A DNA stretch of 14,323 nucleotides from a bacterium (GTDB lineage: Bacteria > JAMCPX01): positions 1-14,323 of the forward strand of contig JAJYLM010000047.1 of assembly GCA_021787655.1 (NCBI GenBank). Reading direction: 5' to 3'. Shown here piece by piece: positions 1 to 7,979 of this stretch. Position 1 is the stretch's first letter. Every line of letters begins with the position of its first letter. A program made the translations under genes and the position numbers. A model generated the notes under the pieces. The model ran no database searches. It had not been told where the DNA came from and saw only the letters and a program-made list of their open reading frames with translations.

Positions 1-618
1 ATGATCGGTATTGTCTGTTCCGGGATCCCGGTGTCCGTGATTACTCCTGCACAGGCTCAGTCCCGGACACCGGGCGGCCATCACGCACACGCCGCCGGCC
101 GGCAACACCGCAAGCCTTCCGTCAGCACGGAATCTGGCACGGTCAGCCTGCTGCTCGACAGGGCATACTCCGCATCCCTCATAAAAGACCTCGAACAGGC
201 GCAGCACTCGATAGCGATCCTCATGTACCTGTTCAAACCGGCCGGCCGGACATCGGCCCTGCCGGACCGCATCATCGGCATCCTCGCCCGGAAACGCGCC
301 GAGGGCGTCGATGTTTCGGTACTGCTGAATGTGGACGAGGGTCAATACGGACGCGGAGCCATGGACACCTTGAATGATACGAACCTGCATACGGCGCAGA
401 TCCTTGAAGACAACGGTATTCCTGTTTATCTCGATTCCCCGCACAGAACGACCCATACCAAGGCCGTCATCATCGACGCGAGGATTGTCTATGTAGGCAG
501 CCATAATTTTACGCGAAGCGCCCTCAGCTACAACCACGAGGCGAGCGTACGCATCGTTTCACCCGCTGCTGCCCGGGCGCTTCTCGATTACCTGGAGGCT
601 ATAAAGCATGAACAATAA
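1..618 (+). CDS. Phospholipase D-like (HKD) nuclease-family protein, probably exported; 5' end may be outside window
   Basis: The 205-residue protein has one PLD catalytic motif in perfect HxK-x4-D-x6-GSxN form: H152, K154, D159, then G166-S167 and N169, followed by TRSAL and a downstream NHEAS. One motif in a protein of about 200 residues matches the Nuc-like bacterial endonuclease subgroup, in which a homodimer builds the active site; family members cleave phosphodiesters of DNA or lipids. The first 20 residues are hydrophobic and end in AQAQ, resembling a signal peptide with an Ala-x-Ala cleavage site, so the protein may act in the periplasm (inference). Residues 21-45 are a low-complexity His/Arg/Pro-rich linker. 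The window starts exactly on this ATG, so the true start and any SD lie outside and the N-terminus is uncertain. Its 3' end overlaps the following lipoprotein gene by 11 bp, which points to co-translation. Substrate is unknown; cardiolipin-synthase-type activity is unlikely because those enzymes carry two HKD motifs. Confidence 0.85.
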   Translation: MIGIVCSGIPVSVITPAQAQSRTPGGHHAHAAGRQHRKPSVSTESGTVSLLLDRAYSASLIKDLEQAQHSIAILMYLFKPAGRTSALPDRIIGILARKRAEGVDVSVLLNVDEGQYGRGAMDTLNDTNLHTAQILEDNGIPVYLDSPHRTTHTKAVIIDARIVYVGSHNFTRSALSYNHEASVRIVSPAAARALLDYLEAIKHEQ

Positions 619-2524
619 CTATATCCGGTATCTCGTTGCAGCGTCCCTGATACTGGGCTCAGGATGTTTTCCGAAAATGGTCGTCTATGAAGGTGTACGG
701 ATTCCTGCCGGACAGGCGGTAACGCAGATCAATGAGCAGGCACAGCAGCGTTCTGCTGCGAACGACACCGAGAGTGCCATTCGCCTGTACGCGTCTATCC
801 AGAACGTTGACCCCGGCAGTGATGCCGCCGCTGCAGGGCTCATGAAAGCAGGAGATATGGCGGCGGGGATCAAGTCGTACGCTCAGGCTGTTTCATACTA
901 CCAGACGGTCAGATCCTCGTATCCCGGCACCGATTATGCTGCCGATGCAGGCATCGGCATCGGGGTCATCGATATGCGCGGGGAAAAATACACCGAAGCG
1001 GTGGACACGCTCAAACCCATCGTGTCCGAGACCGGCGGGAACAGGAAAGGCAGGGTCTACTTTCTGATGGGCGAGTCCCTGTACAGGATGGGTAGGTACC
1101 CGGACGCCTTCGATGCCCTTGCCCGCTCCTTTGAACTGCTGACAGCGGACCGGGAACAGGCGCTCGCAAAACTCTTTCTTGAAAAGATTGCGCACGAAAA
1201 TCTGACCGGTTCGGACCTCCGGCAGCTCCTGACCAACAACGACTACAACCTCTATGAAAACTCCCTGCTCAGGCTCAAGCTTGCGCAGGACCTGTTCGTG
1301 TCGGACAACTATTCGGACGCCCTGAACCTGGTCAACACCATCATTGAATCAGGCGTTGCATCACCCGGCCTGATGAACGATGCAACATCCCTGAAAAACA
1401 AGATACTCGCGATCACGCAGGTCAACATGAACGCCATCGGGTGCATCCTTCCCCTGTCAGGGGACTTCGCTCCGTACGGAAAACAGGTGCTGGACGGCGT
1501 CGAACAGGCGCTGGGCATTTTCAGCACCACGACATCGCCGTATACGCTGTATGTCATGGACTCAAAGGGCATCCCGGAGCTGGCGGTTCACGAGGCTGAG
1601 CAGCTCGTCAAAGACGACCATGTCGCTGCAATCATCGGCCCCCTCCTCAGCAGCACGGCCCAGGAAGTGGCTTACAAGATGCAGGCGTACAATGTTCCCC
1701 TGCTGTACCTGAACCAGAAACCTGAGATAGCAAAGGTCGGAGACTACATATTCCAGAACAGCCTCACCCCGCGGGACCAGACGCGGGCAATCGTGCACTA
1801 TGCGATGCAGCACCTGGGGGTGAAGGCCTTCGCAGTGCTGTACCCCGAGAGCGCCTATGGAGAAGACATGATGCGGGAATTCGTTCAGCAGGTCCTGCAG
1901 GGCGGCGGCACCGTGACCGGATTGGAAGGCTATGACCCGGCGGAAACCGACTTCAAGGTGCAGATAAAACAGCTCGTCGGTACGTACTACCTCGACCTGA
2001 GAAAAGCCGACATAAAAAAATTACCCCCGGATCAGAAGGACAAACCGCCCCCCATCATAGATTTCTCTGCCATTTTTATACCCGACTATTACGAAAAAGT
2101 GGCCATGATAGCCCCGCAGCTTCTCTATTACGACGTAACGAATGTCCAGCTGCTCGGTGGAAATGGCTGGAGCGGTCCGGGACTTATCCAGATGGGCGGA
2201 AGATATGTGGACGGCGGAATTTATACGGACGGTTTCTTTACCCAGAGCACGGACCCGGCAACGAAGGCGTTTACCGCATCGTATGAGGCTTCGTATCATC
2301 AGGAGCCGACGATCCTTTCGGCCCTGGGATTCGATTCCGCCAATATTCTGGCGCTGGCACTTCAGCACGCATCCAGCAGGGCTGCCGTAAAAAATGCCCT
2401 GTTGTCCATCAGGGACTTTCACGGCGTGAGCGGGATCATCAGCTATAACGGGAGCACCGTTCCTGTAAAAAAACTTTACTTATTGCAGGTCCATGGTAAA
2501 AAGACCGTAGAACTATCTTATTGA
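608..2524 (+). CDS. LpoA/LppC-like lipoprotein: TPR region plus type I periplasmic-binding fold (putative penicillin-binding-protein activator)
   Basis: This 638-residue protein starts with a lipoprotein signal (hydrophobic stretch, lipobox LGSGC with Cys20). Phe follows the Cys rather than Asp, which by the enterobacterial rule favours outer-membrane sorting. Residues about 40-265 are helical TPR-like repeats (for example around 84-105, 125-140, 158-175). Residues about 276-638 are a Leu/Ile/Val-binding-protein-like type I fold, beginning GCILPLSGDFAPYG and containing IIGPLLSS and AIFIPDYYEKVAMIAPQLLY, the latter typical of the LppC family. TPR followed by a binding-protein fold is the architecture of E. 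coli LpoA, an outer-membrane lipoprotein that activates the peptidoglycan synthase PBP1A. The alternative is a solute-binding lipoprotein of an amino-acid ABC transporter, but no permease or ATPase gene is adjacent. The start is well supported: GGAGG at 594-598 lies 9 nt upstream. It overlaps the PLD gene by 11 bp and precedes hsp20 by 10 bp. Confidence 0.85.
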   Translation: MNNNYIRYLVAASLILGSGCFPKMVVYEGVRIPAGQAVTQINEQAQQRSAANDTESAIRLYASIQNVDPGSDAAAAGLMKAGDMAAGIKSYAQAVSYYQTVRSSYPGTDYAADAGIGIGVIDMRGEKYTEAVDTLKPIVSETGGNRKGRVYFLMGESLYRMGRYPDAFDALARSFELLTADREQALAKLFLEKIAHENLTGSDLRQLLTNNDYNLYENSLLRLKLAQDLFVSDNYSDALNLVNTIIESGVASPGLMNDATSLKNKILAITQVNMNAIGCILPLSGDFAPYGKQVLDGVEQALGIFSTTTSPYTLYVMDSKGIPELAVHEAEQLVKDDHVAAIIGPLLSSTAQEVAYKMQAYNVPLLYLNQKPEIAKVGDYIFQNSLTPRDQTRAIVHYAMQHLGVKAFAVLYPESAYGEDMMREFVQQVLQGGGTVTGLEGYDPAETDFKVQIKQLVGTYYLDLRKADIKKLPPDQKDKPPPIIDFSAIFIPDYYEKVAMIAPQLLYYDVTNVQLLGGNGWSGPGLIQMGGRYVDGGIYTDGFFTQSTDPATKAFTASYEASYHQEPTILSALGFDSANILALALQHASSRAAVKNALLSIRDFHGVSGIISYNGSTVPVKKLYLLQVHGKKTVELSY

Positions 2525-2534
2525 GGTAGGTACA

Positions 2535-2966
2535 ATGAAACTGAAGGATGTAATGAACACCATGCACGGCATGGATTTTACAGATTTCACGATCAAGGCC
2601 ATAGAAGGCTGGCTTGAAGAAGACGTCAGCATTCCCATCATCAAGAGCGACCTCTACGAGAAAAACAACGAGCTGATTATCGAATTGGACATTCCGTCAC
2701 TCGATGCGTCGAATATAGAGTGTTTCATCCATAACGACGTTGTCTATGTCCAGGGGGTAAAACTGGAGGCCGTTCCCGCAGACGTCATGCGGTACACCCA
2801 GATAGAGCGGGCCTTCGGAAACTTCACCAAAACGATCCCCATCCCTGTGACCTGCGATACCAAGAATGTCCGGGCAATTTTGAAAAACGGGGTGTTAAAG
2901 ATTATATTAAAGAAGGTTCAGGAACGACGGCATTCAAAAACGCTTATAAAAATTGAAAAGGGATAG
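2535..2966 (+). CDS. Hsp20/alpha-crystallin family small heat-shock protein
   Basis: A 143-residue ATP-independent holdase that would bind unfolding proteins in the cytosol. The alpha-crystallin domain spans about residues 35-128: SDLYEKNNELIIELDIP at the start, AFGNFTKTIPIP at 93-104 (the usual FG-F----LP element), and ILKNGVLKIILKK at 115-127, the family's A-x-x-x-n-GVL signature. The C-terminal tail has an I-x-I motif (IKI, 138-140), which in this family docks subunits into oligomers. The N-terminal arm is short, about 34 residues. ATG 2535 is preceded by GAGG at 2523-2526 with 8-nt spacing, overlapping the end of the upstream gene. The stop lies 4 bp before the preferred lon start, so the chaperone and protease are almost certainly co-expressed; a stress-regulated unit is likely, but no heat-shock promoter or CIRCE element is visible in the short intergenic gaps. 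Confidence 0.93.
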   Translation: MKLKDVMNTMHGMDFTDFTIKAIEGWLEEDVSIPIIKSDLYEKNNELIIELDIPSLDASNIECFIHNDVVYVQGVKLEAVPADVMRYTQIERAFGNFTKTIPIPVTCDTKNVRAILKNGVLKIILKKVQERRHSKTLIKIEKG

Positions 2967-2970
2967 ACGC

Positions 2971-5436
2971 ATGGCTGATGAAATCGAAATAAAACAGGAA
3001 ACCGAACAACCGCAGGACAAACTCAAAATACCGGAAGAGCTGCCGCTGGTGCCGATACGGGACATCGTCTTGTTCCCGAACATGATACTCCCGCTGTTCG
3101 TCGGAAGGGAAACATCCATAGCTGCCATCGATTACGCGCTCACCAAGGAACGGCTCGTTGTTTTTGCCACGCAAAAGGACATGAACGATGAGTCTCCCGC
3201 GCCGGAGGGCATATTCCCGGCAGGAACGGCGGGGTCCATTACCAGGATGCTGAAACTGCCCGACGGCCGGGTGAAGATACTCATCCAGGGCCTCTCCCGG
3301 GTAAGAATCAAGGAGTATAGGCAAACCCAGCCGTTTTATTCGGTATCGGTGGAAACCATTCAGGACGCCCAGGTCACCGAAACAGTGGAAATACAGGCAC
3401 TCATCCGGACCGCAAAGGAGCAGATCGAAAAGGTCATCTCCATGGGCAAGTCGATCCAGCCGGACGCACTCATTCTCATCGAGAACATCACCGAGCCGGG
3501 AAAGATCGCCGATATCATCGTCACGAACTATGGTCTCAAAACGACGGAGCTCCAGTCGTTCCTCGAACTGTCGGACCCCGTGGAACGTCTGAAGAAGGTC
3601 ATCGACATGCAGAACAAAGAGATAGAACTGCTGACCGTCCAGGCAAAGATCCAATCCCAGGCACGGGAAGAGATGGGCAAGGTACAGCGGGAATACTTCC
3701 TCAGGGAGCAGCTCAAGGCAATCAAGAGCGAGCTTGGCGACATCGACGAAAAAGAGCGGGACGTCAAGGAGTTCAGGAACAAAATAAAAAAGGCCAACAT
3801 GCCCAAGGACGTGGAAGAGGAAGCGCAGAGCCAGCTGAACAGGCTCGAAATGATGCACCCCGATTCCGCGGAGGCATCGATTGTACGGACGTATCTGGAA
3901 TGGCTGGTTGACATCCCCTGGAAGAAACAGACCAAGGAAAACATCGATATCAAGCATGCGCGGACCGTCCTCGACGAGGACCACTATGATCTGGAAAAAA
4001 TAAAGGACAGGATACTGGAATACCTGTCGGTAAGACGGTTAAAGGAGAAGGCAAAGGGCCCGATACTGTGCTTTGTCGGTCCTCCCGGGGTTGGCAAGAC
4101 GTCACTCGGGAAGTCCATTGCACGGGCGCTCAACAGAAAATTCGTCAGGATGTCCCTCGGCGGCATCCGGGACGAGGCAGAGATTCGCGGGCACCGGCGG
4201 ACCTATATCGGTGCGATGCCGGGGAGAATTATCCAGGGCATCAAGCAGGCCGGTACGAACAATCCGGTGTTCATGCTGGACGAGATTGATAAAGTTGGCG
4301 CGGATTTCAGGGGCGACCCGTCCTCCGCACTCCTCGAAGTGCTCGACCCGGAACAAAACTACGCGTTTTCGGACAACTACCTGAGCGTGCCCTACGACCT
4401 GAGCAACGTGCTGTTCATCACCACTGCCAATGTCATGGACCCCATACCGCCCGCACTTCACGACCGCATGGAGGTCATCACCCTGTCCGGATACACGGAC
4501 GAGGAAAAGCTGAGGATTGCGAAAAAATTCGTCATACCCCGCCAGGAAGAAGAGACCGGCGTCGGGAAGGACAAGGTCGTGTTCGACGATGAGGCCATCC
4601 TGTTCATCATCAACAGCTACACGCGCGAGGCAGGCCTGCGGAATCTCGAACGGGAGGTCTCTGCCGTTTTCAGAAAGGTGGCACAGAAGCTCGCCGAGGG
4701 AGAGGCACCCCCCTTCAAAATTACGAAGGACGTGGTCAGAAAGTTCCTCGGGATACCCAAAACACCCCCGGAAGAACTCATGACAACGGACGAGATCGGC
4801 ATTGCAACCGGTCTTGCATGGACCCCGTACGGCGGTGACGTCCTGTACATCGAAGTCACGACGATGAAGGGAAAGGGACGGCTGACCCTGACCGGTCAGC
4901 TCGGAGACGTCATGAAGGAATCTGCGATGGCAGCGGTCAGCTACCTGAGGACCAATGCAGAAAAGCTCGGTATCGACGCATCGGCGTTCGACCGGCTCGA
5001 TATCCATATCCATATACCTGCCGGAGCCATTCCGAAGGACGGACCTTCTGCAGGCATAACCATGGCCGTTGCGACCGCCTCGGCCCTGACCGGCAAAAAG
5101 GTCCGGAAAGATTTCGCAATGACCGGAGAAATCACGCTGCGGGGCAACGTTCTCCCGATAGGCGGGCTCAAGGAAAAATCACTTGCAGCCCTCCGGGCGA
5201 AGATCTTTAAAATCATCATACCGCAGGGCAATAAACCGGATCTCGACGACATGCCCGATTATATCAAGGACAAGGTACGCTTCATTCCGGTGAGCCATAT
5301 CCGGGAGGTTTTGGACCAGCTCCTGATCCCTGGTAATGAAAAGGCACCAAAGCCAAAGGACACCCAGAAAAGCAGTGAAAACGTGGGAAGAGTTAAACCT
5401 CATCACAAGCATAAGAAAAAGAACAGGTCATCATAA
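2971..5436 (+). CDS. lon: ATP-dependent Lon protease (LonA type, S16)
   Basis: Lon degrades misfolded and selected regulatory proteins in the cytosol. The order is LonA-like: an N-terminal substrate-binding domain (LPLVPIRDIVLFPNMILPLF near the start), coiled-coil middle, AAA+ module with Walker A GPPGVGKT at 370-377 and Walker B FMLDEID with D437/E438, then the S16 protease domain with the Ser-Lys dyad: Ser693 in DGPSAG and Lys736 in GGLKEK (same 43-residue spacing as E. coli Ser679/Lys722). I chose ATG 2971, giving 821 residues, because AAAAGGG lies just upstream; a TTG at 2953 would extend it by six residues into hsp20. The last ~33 residues are Lys/His-rich (PHHKHKKK) and beyond the usual Lon end; the final 20 are encoded by DNA that also encodes the ThiL N-terminus. 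Neighbours are hsp20 (4 bp upstream) and thiL (62-bp overlap). Confidence 0.98.
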   Translation: MADEIEIKQETEQPQDKLKIPEELPLVPIRDIVLFPNMILPLFVGRETSIAAIDYALTKERLVVFATQKDMNDESPAPEGIFPAGTAGSITRMLKLPDGRVKILIQGLSRVRIKEYRQTQPFYSVSVETIQDAQVTETVEIQALIRTAKEQIEKVISMGKSIQPDALILIENITEPGKIADIIVTNYGLKTTELQSFLELSDPVERLKKVIDMQNKEIELLTVQAKIQSQAREEMGKVQREYFLREQLKAIKSELGDIDEKERDVKEFRNKIKKANMPKDVEEEAQSQLNRLEMMHPDSAEASIVRTYLEWLVDIPWKKQTKENIDIKHARTVLDEDHYDLEKIKDRILEYLSVRRLKEKAKGPILCFVGPPGVGKTSLGKSIARALNRKFVRMSLGGIRDEAEIRGHRRTYIGAMPGRIIQGIKQAGTNNPVFMLDEIDKVGADFRGDPSSALLEVLDPEQNYAFSDNYLSVPYDLSNVLFITTANVMDPIPPALHDRMEVITLSGYTDEEKLRIAKKFVIPRQEEETGVGKDKVVFDDEAILFIINSYTREAGLRNLEREVSAVFRKVAQKLAEGEAPPFKITKDVVRKFLGIPKTPPEELMTTDEIGIATGLAWTPYGGDVLYIEVTTMKGKGRLTLTGQLGDVMKESAMAAVSYLRTNAEKLGIDASAFDRLDIHIHIPAGAIPKDGPSAGITMAVATASALTGKKVRKDFAMTGEITLRGNVLPIGGLKEKSLAALRAKIFKIIIPQGNKPDLDDMPDYIKDKVRFIPVSHIREVLDQLLIPGNEKAPKPKDTQKSSENVGRVKPHHKHKKKNRSS

Positions 5437-6346
5437 CCACGGCCTTCTGCGGGGCATCGGCGACGATACCGCTGTTGTCAGGAAACCTGTCAGGGAAAAT
5501 CTGCTGTACACGGTGGACAGCATCGTGGACGGCATCCATTTTCTGGGGGAGTTAAACCTGTGGGAGTCTGCCGGAAAGCGGGCCATCGGCGCTGCAACGA
5601 GTGATATTGCGGCAATGGGCGGCGTGCCTCAGTATGCACTCTTATCGATGTTTTTACCGCGGTCCTTTCCCGGACAGCATATCGATGCCTTCCTCCGCGG
5701 GTTTCTCACCCGCACCAGGAGCTACGGGATGTCGCTCATCGGCGGCAACATCACGACAATGAACGGTAACTTTGCCGCTGACACGGTCGTTATCGGCAGG
5801 ACACAGCAGGGCATATTTGTCGGGAGAAACGGAGCCAGGATCGGTGACGTCGTATGCATGGCCGGTGTAACGGGAGAAGCGATGGCAGGGCTTGACCTGC
5901 TGAAATCCGGCCAAAAAAACCGTTATCCCGGGCTTGTCAGACGATATCTCGAGCCTGCACCCATGCTCAGGGAAAGTCTTCGCATCGTCCGCGGCATGTC
6001 ACCTCACGCCATGATCGATGTATCGGACGGCCTGCTCCAGGACCTCATGCACATCGCCGAAGAGAGCGGGGTCGGTGTGAAGCTTGACCTGGACTGCGTT
6101 CCTGTTTCACGGGCCGCAGAGCAGACAGCCCGGCTCATGAACAAATCACCCTACGATTACATTTTGACAGGGGGGGATGATTATGTTTTAGTTTTTACGG
6201 TGCCGGAGAACCGATTCAAAGCCCGGGTGGACGGTACCAGAATCTACGCCCTGGGAAGGGTCACGCGGACACGGGGCATAAGGTTCTACAAAAACGGAAA
6301 GAAGACGGACCTGAACCTGAAACAGTTCGGGTACACCCATAGGTAA
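5375..6346 (+). CDS. thiL: Thiamine-monophosphate kinase (ThiL)
   Basis: ThiL phosphorylates thiamine monophosphate with ATP to give thiamine pyrophosphate, the last step of cofactor synthesis. With a GTG start at 5375 the protein has 323 residues, the usual family length, and begins MKTWEELNLI, aligning with the normal ThiL N-terminus. An ATG at 5336 would add 13 Lys/Arg-rich residues and deepen the overlap with lon to 101 bp; neither start has a strong SD. Family motifs are present in order: GIGDD (27-31), VDSIVDGIHF (from about 47), SDIAAMGG (76-83), IGGN (122-125), DVSDGL (215-220) and LTGGDDY (about 264-270). The usual GGD of the fourth motif reads GGN, and the usual GGEDY reads GGDDY; both look conservative. 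It overlaps lon by 62 bp in a different frame and ends 4 bp before the PAS-kinase gene. No TPP riboswitch is visible. Confidence 0.95.
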   Translation: MKTWEELNLITSIRKRTGHHNHGLLRGIGDDTAVVRKPVRENLLYTVDSIVDGIHFLGELNLWESAGKRAIGAATSDIAAMGGVPQYALLSMFLPRSFPGQHIDAFLRGFLTRTRSYGMSLIGGNITTMNGNFAADTVVIGRTQQGIFVGRNGARIGDVVCMAGVTGEAMAGLDLLKSGQKNRYPGLVRRYLEPAPMLRESLRIVRGMSPHAMIDVSDGLLQDLMHIAEESGVGVKLDLDCVPVSRAAEQTARLMNKSPYDYILTGGDDYVLVFTVPENRFKARVDGTRIYALGRVTRTRGIRFYKNGKKTDLNLKQFGYTHR

Positions 6347-6350
6347 TGAC

Positions 6351-7979
6351 ATGGATCATGTGAACATAAATTTACACAACCTGAGCGCAGAAGAAGCCCT
6401 CAACGAGCTTTTCCTCATCTACAGGAAACTGACCAGCACCAACACCTACAAAGACATCCTCGCCATTTTCGTCGAATCCCTGCAGAAGAGGGTTGAACAT
6501 TTTGAGGCAAGCATCATCGTCTTCCTCGACAAGAAGAACATCGACGGTGCGGGCGAGGTCATCGCAAGCACCGAAATAAAGGACAATACAACACTCGTGA
6601 TCGACCTTGGAAAATATCCGGAAATCAGGGCGGCGGTCGAAAAAAAAGATGCGTTCACCATAGAAGATATTGCGACAACGTCGCTGATCGGCGACGACGT
6701 CAGGGCCCTGATACTCGGCAAGGGCATCCATTCCACGTTCGTCCTGCCGGTCTTCGATATCAACGATATCATCGGGGTTGTCCTGGTCCGGTCACGGGAC
6801 CCCATCCAGCTCTCTTCGTTTCTGCAGCGCTATTACTTCATCCAGGCAAACTTGCTTGCATCTGCCATACTCAACATTTCGCGCATGAGGGTCCTCGAGG
6901 AATCCAAAAACAAAGCATACGAGCTCTTGAAAATCAATGAGGACTACGAGTTCCTGTTCAACCACGCCATGGACGGAATGATGCTGATCGACCGGGAAGG
7001 CAAGATCCGTGCGGTCAACAAGTCGTTTGAAAAATTGACCGGCTACGGCGCCCAAGAAATCCTCGGGCAGAGCTATTCGAAGGCGATAGCGAACGACACG
7101 AGCAGGGAGACAGCCAACCAGATCTTTCAGGGATACCTCAAACGGCAGTTCGTGAGCAAGTTTGAGATCGAAATCAAAACAAAAAGCGGTGCGTTCAAAA
7201 CAATCTCCATCCGGGCAACACCCCTGCCGGGCCGCCAGGACGTATCACTGATATCCCTGCGGGACGTCACCGAGGAAAAACTGCTCAGCAAAGAACTGCT
7301 CAAGACGACCGACCTGCTCCTCAAAACCATCAGCAGTTCTTCGGATGCAATCATTGCCGTGGATACCGGCGGCAAGCTCCTGTTCTTCAACGAGGAGTCG
7401 ACGCGCCTGTTCGGCTATTCGCGTGACGAGGCGATACAGTACGTCAACGTAACGCAGCTGTATCCCCAGAACGTCGCAAAGGAAGTGATGAAACTCCTCC
7501 GCCAGAGCCCGACGAAGCATATCCGGAACTATCCCATCGAGGTACGGACGCGGGGCGGGGAGACCATACCGGTGACACTCTCAGGGGCCATTGTGTACAA
7601 CGAAAAAGGTGAAGAACAGATGTCCGTTGGATACCTCAGGGACGAACGTGAAAAGATCAGGATGGAAAAAACCCTCGACGAGGCGTTGTCGAAACTGATA
7701 GAAGCCGAAAAGAACGACGCCATGACGAACCTCGCCGGCGCTGCGGCACACAACCTCAATCAGCCGCTCTCCGCCATCCAGGGCTACTCAGAGCTCCTGA
7801 TACACCGGCTGAAAGACAGGGACCAGACGACGGTGGACTATGCGTCGAGGATTATCAGCGAAGTCGAAAAAATGTCCGGCATCATCAAGCAGATCAGCAG
7901 GATAACGAAGTACGAGATCAAGCCCTACGCAGGAACGGCGAAGATCGTGGACATCGGCGGTAAAAAATCAGGCGAGTGA
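6351..7979 (+). CDS. Cytosolic GAF-PAS-PAS sensor with HisKA domain but no HATPase domain
   Basis: A 542-residue soluble sensor with no signal peptide or membrane segment. Domains by eye: GAF-like about 15-175 (VLPVFDINDIIGVVLV near 131-146), PAS about 195-310 (FNHAMDGMMLID, then ISLRDVTEEK with a PAC-like end), PAS about 320-432 (SSSDAIIAVD, then GYLRDEREK), and a histidine-kinase dimerisation region about 450-522 with the H-box AAHNLNQPLSAIQGYSELL, His467 being the expected phospho-acceptor. After ITKYEIKPY it ends within 18 residues: there are no N, G1, F or G2 boxes, so it cannot bind ATP as a normal histidine kinase. It may be phosphorylated in trans, dimerise with another kinase, or signal without phosphotransfer (inference). 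The start ATG 6351 has a modest SD (AGG at 6341-6343) over the thiL stop. The 3' end overlaps the convergent epimerase gene by 12 bp. No response regulator is adjacent. Confidence 0.87.
   Translation: MDHVNINLHNLSAEEALNELFLIYRKLTSTNTYKDILAIFVESLQKRVEHFEASIIVFLDKKNIDGAGEVIASTEIKDNTTLVIDLGKYPEIRAAVEKKDAFTIEDIATTSLIGDDVRALILGKGIHSTFVLPVFDINDIIGVVLVRSRDPIQLSSFLQRYYFIQANLLASAILNISRMRVLEESKNKAYELLKINEDYEFLFNHAMDGMMLIDREGKIRAVNKSFEKLTGYGAQEILGQSYSKAIANDTSRETANQIFQGYLKRQFVSKFEIEIKTKSGAFKTISIRATPLPGRQDVSLISLRDVTEEKLLSKELLKTTDLLLKTISSSSDAIIAVDTGGKLLFFNEESTRLFGYSRDEAIQYVNVTQLYPQNVAKEVMKLLRQSPTKHIRNYPIEVRTRGGETIPVTLSGAIVYNEKGEEQMSVGYLRDEREKIRMEKTLDEALSKLIEAEKNDAMTNLAGAAAHNLNQPLSAIQGYSELLIHRLKDRDQTTVDYASRIISEVEKMSGIIKQISRITKYEIKPYAGTAKIVDIGGKKSGE

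Noticed and set aside
2953..2970. TTG start for lon at 2953
   Set aside because: Adds six residues within hsp20; the ATG at 2971 has AAAAGGG at suitable spacing and gives a normal Lon N-terminus.
2944..3984. 346-residue minus-strand open frame opposite lon
   Set aside because: It lies wholly opposite well-supported lon sequence, has no family motif and is a by-product of GC-rich codon use.
4102..5013. 303-residue minus-strand open frame opposite the Lon AAA/protease region
   Set aside because: Opposite the most conserved part of lon; no recognisable domain or SD.
5300..5375. TPP riboswitch before thiL
   Set aside because: The region is lon coding sequence and I see no conserved THI-box elements; thiL is probably expressed from the upstream operon.
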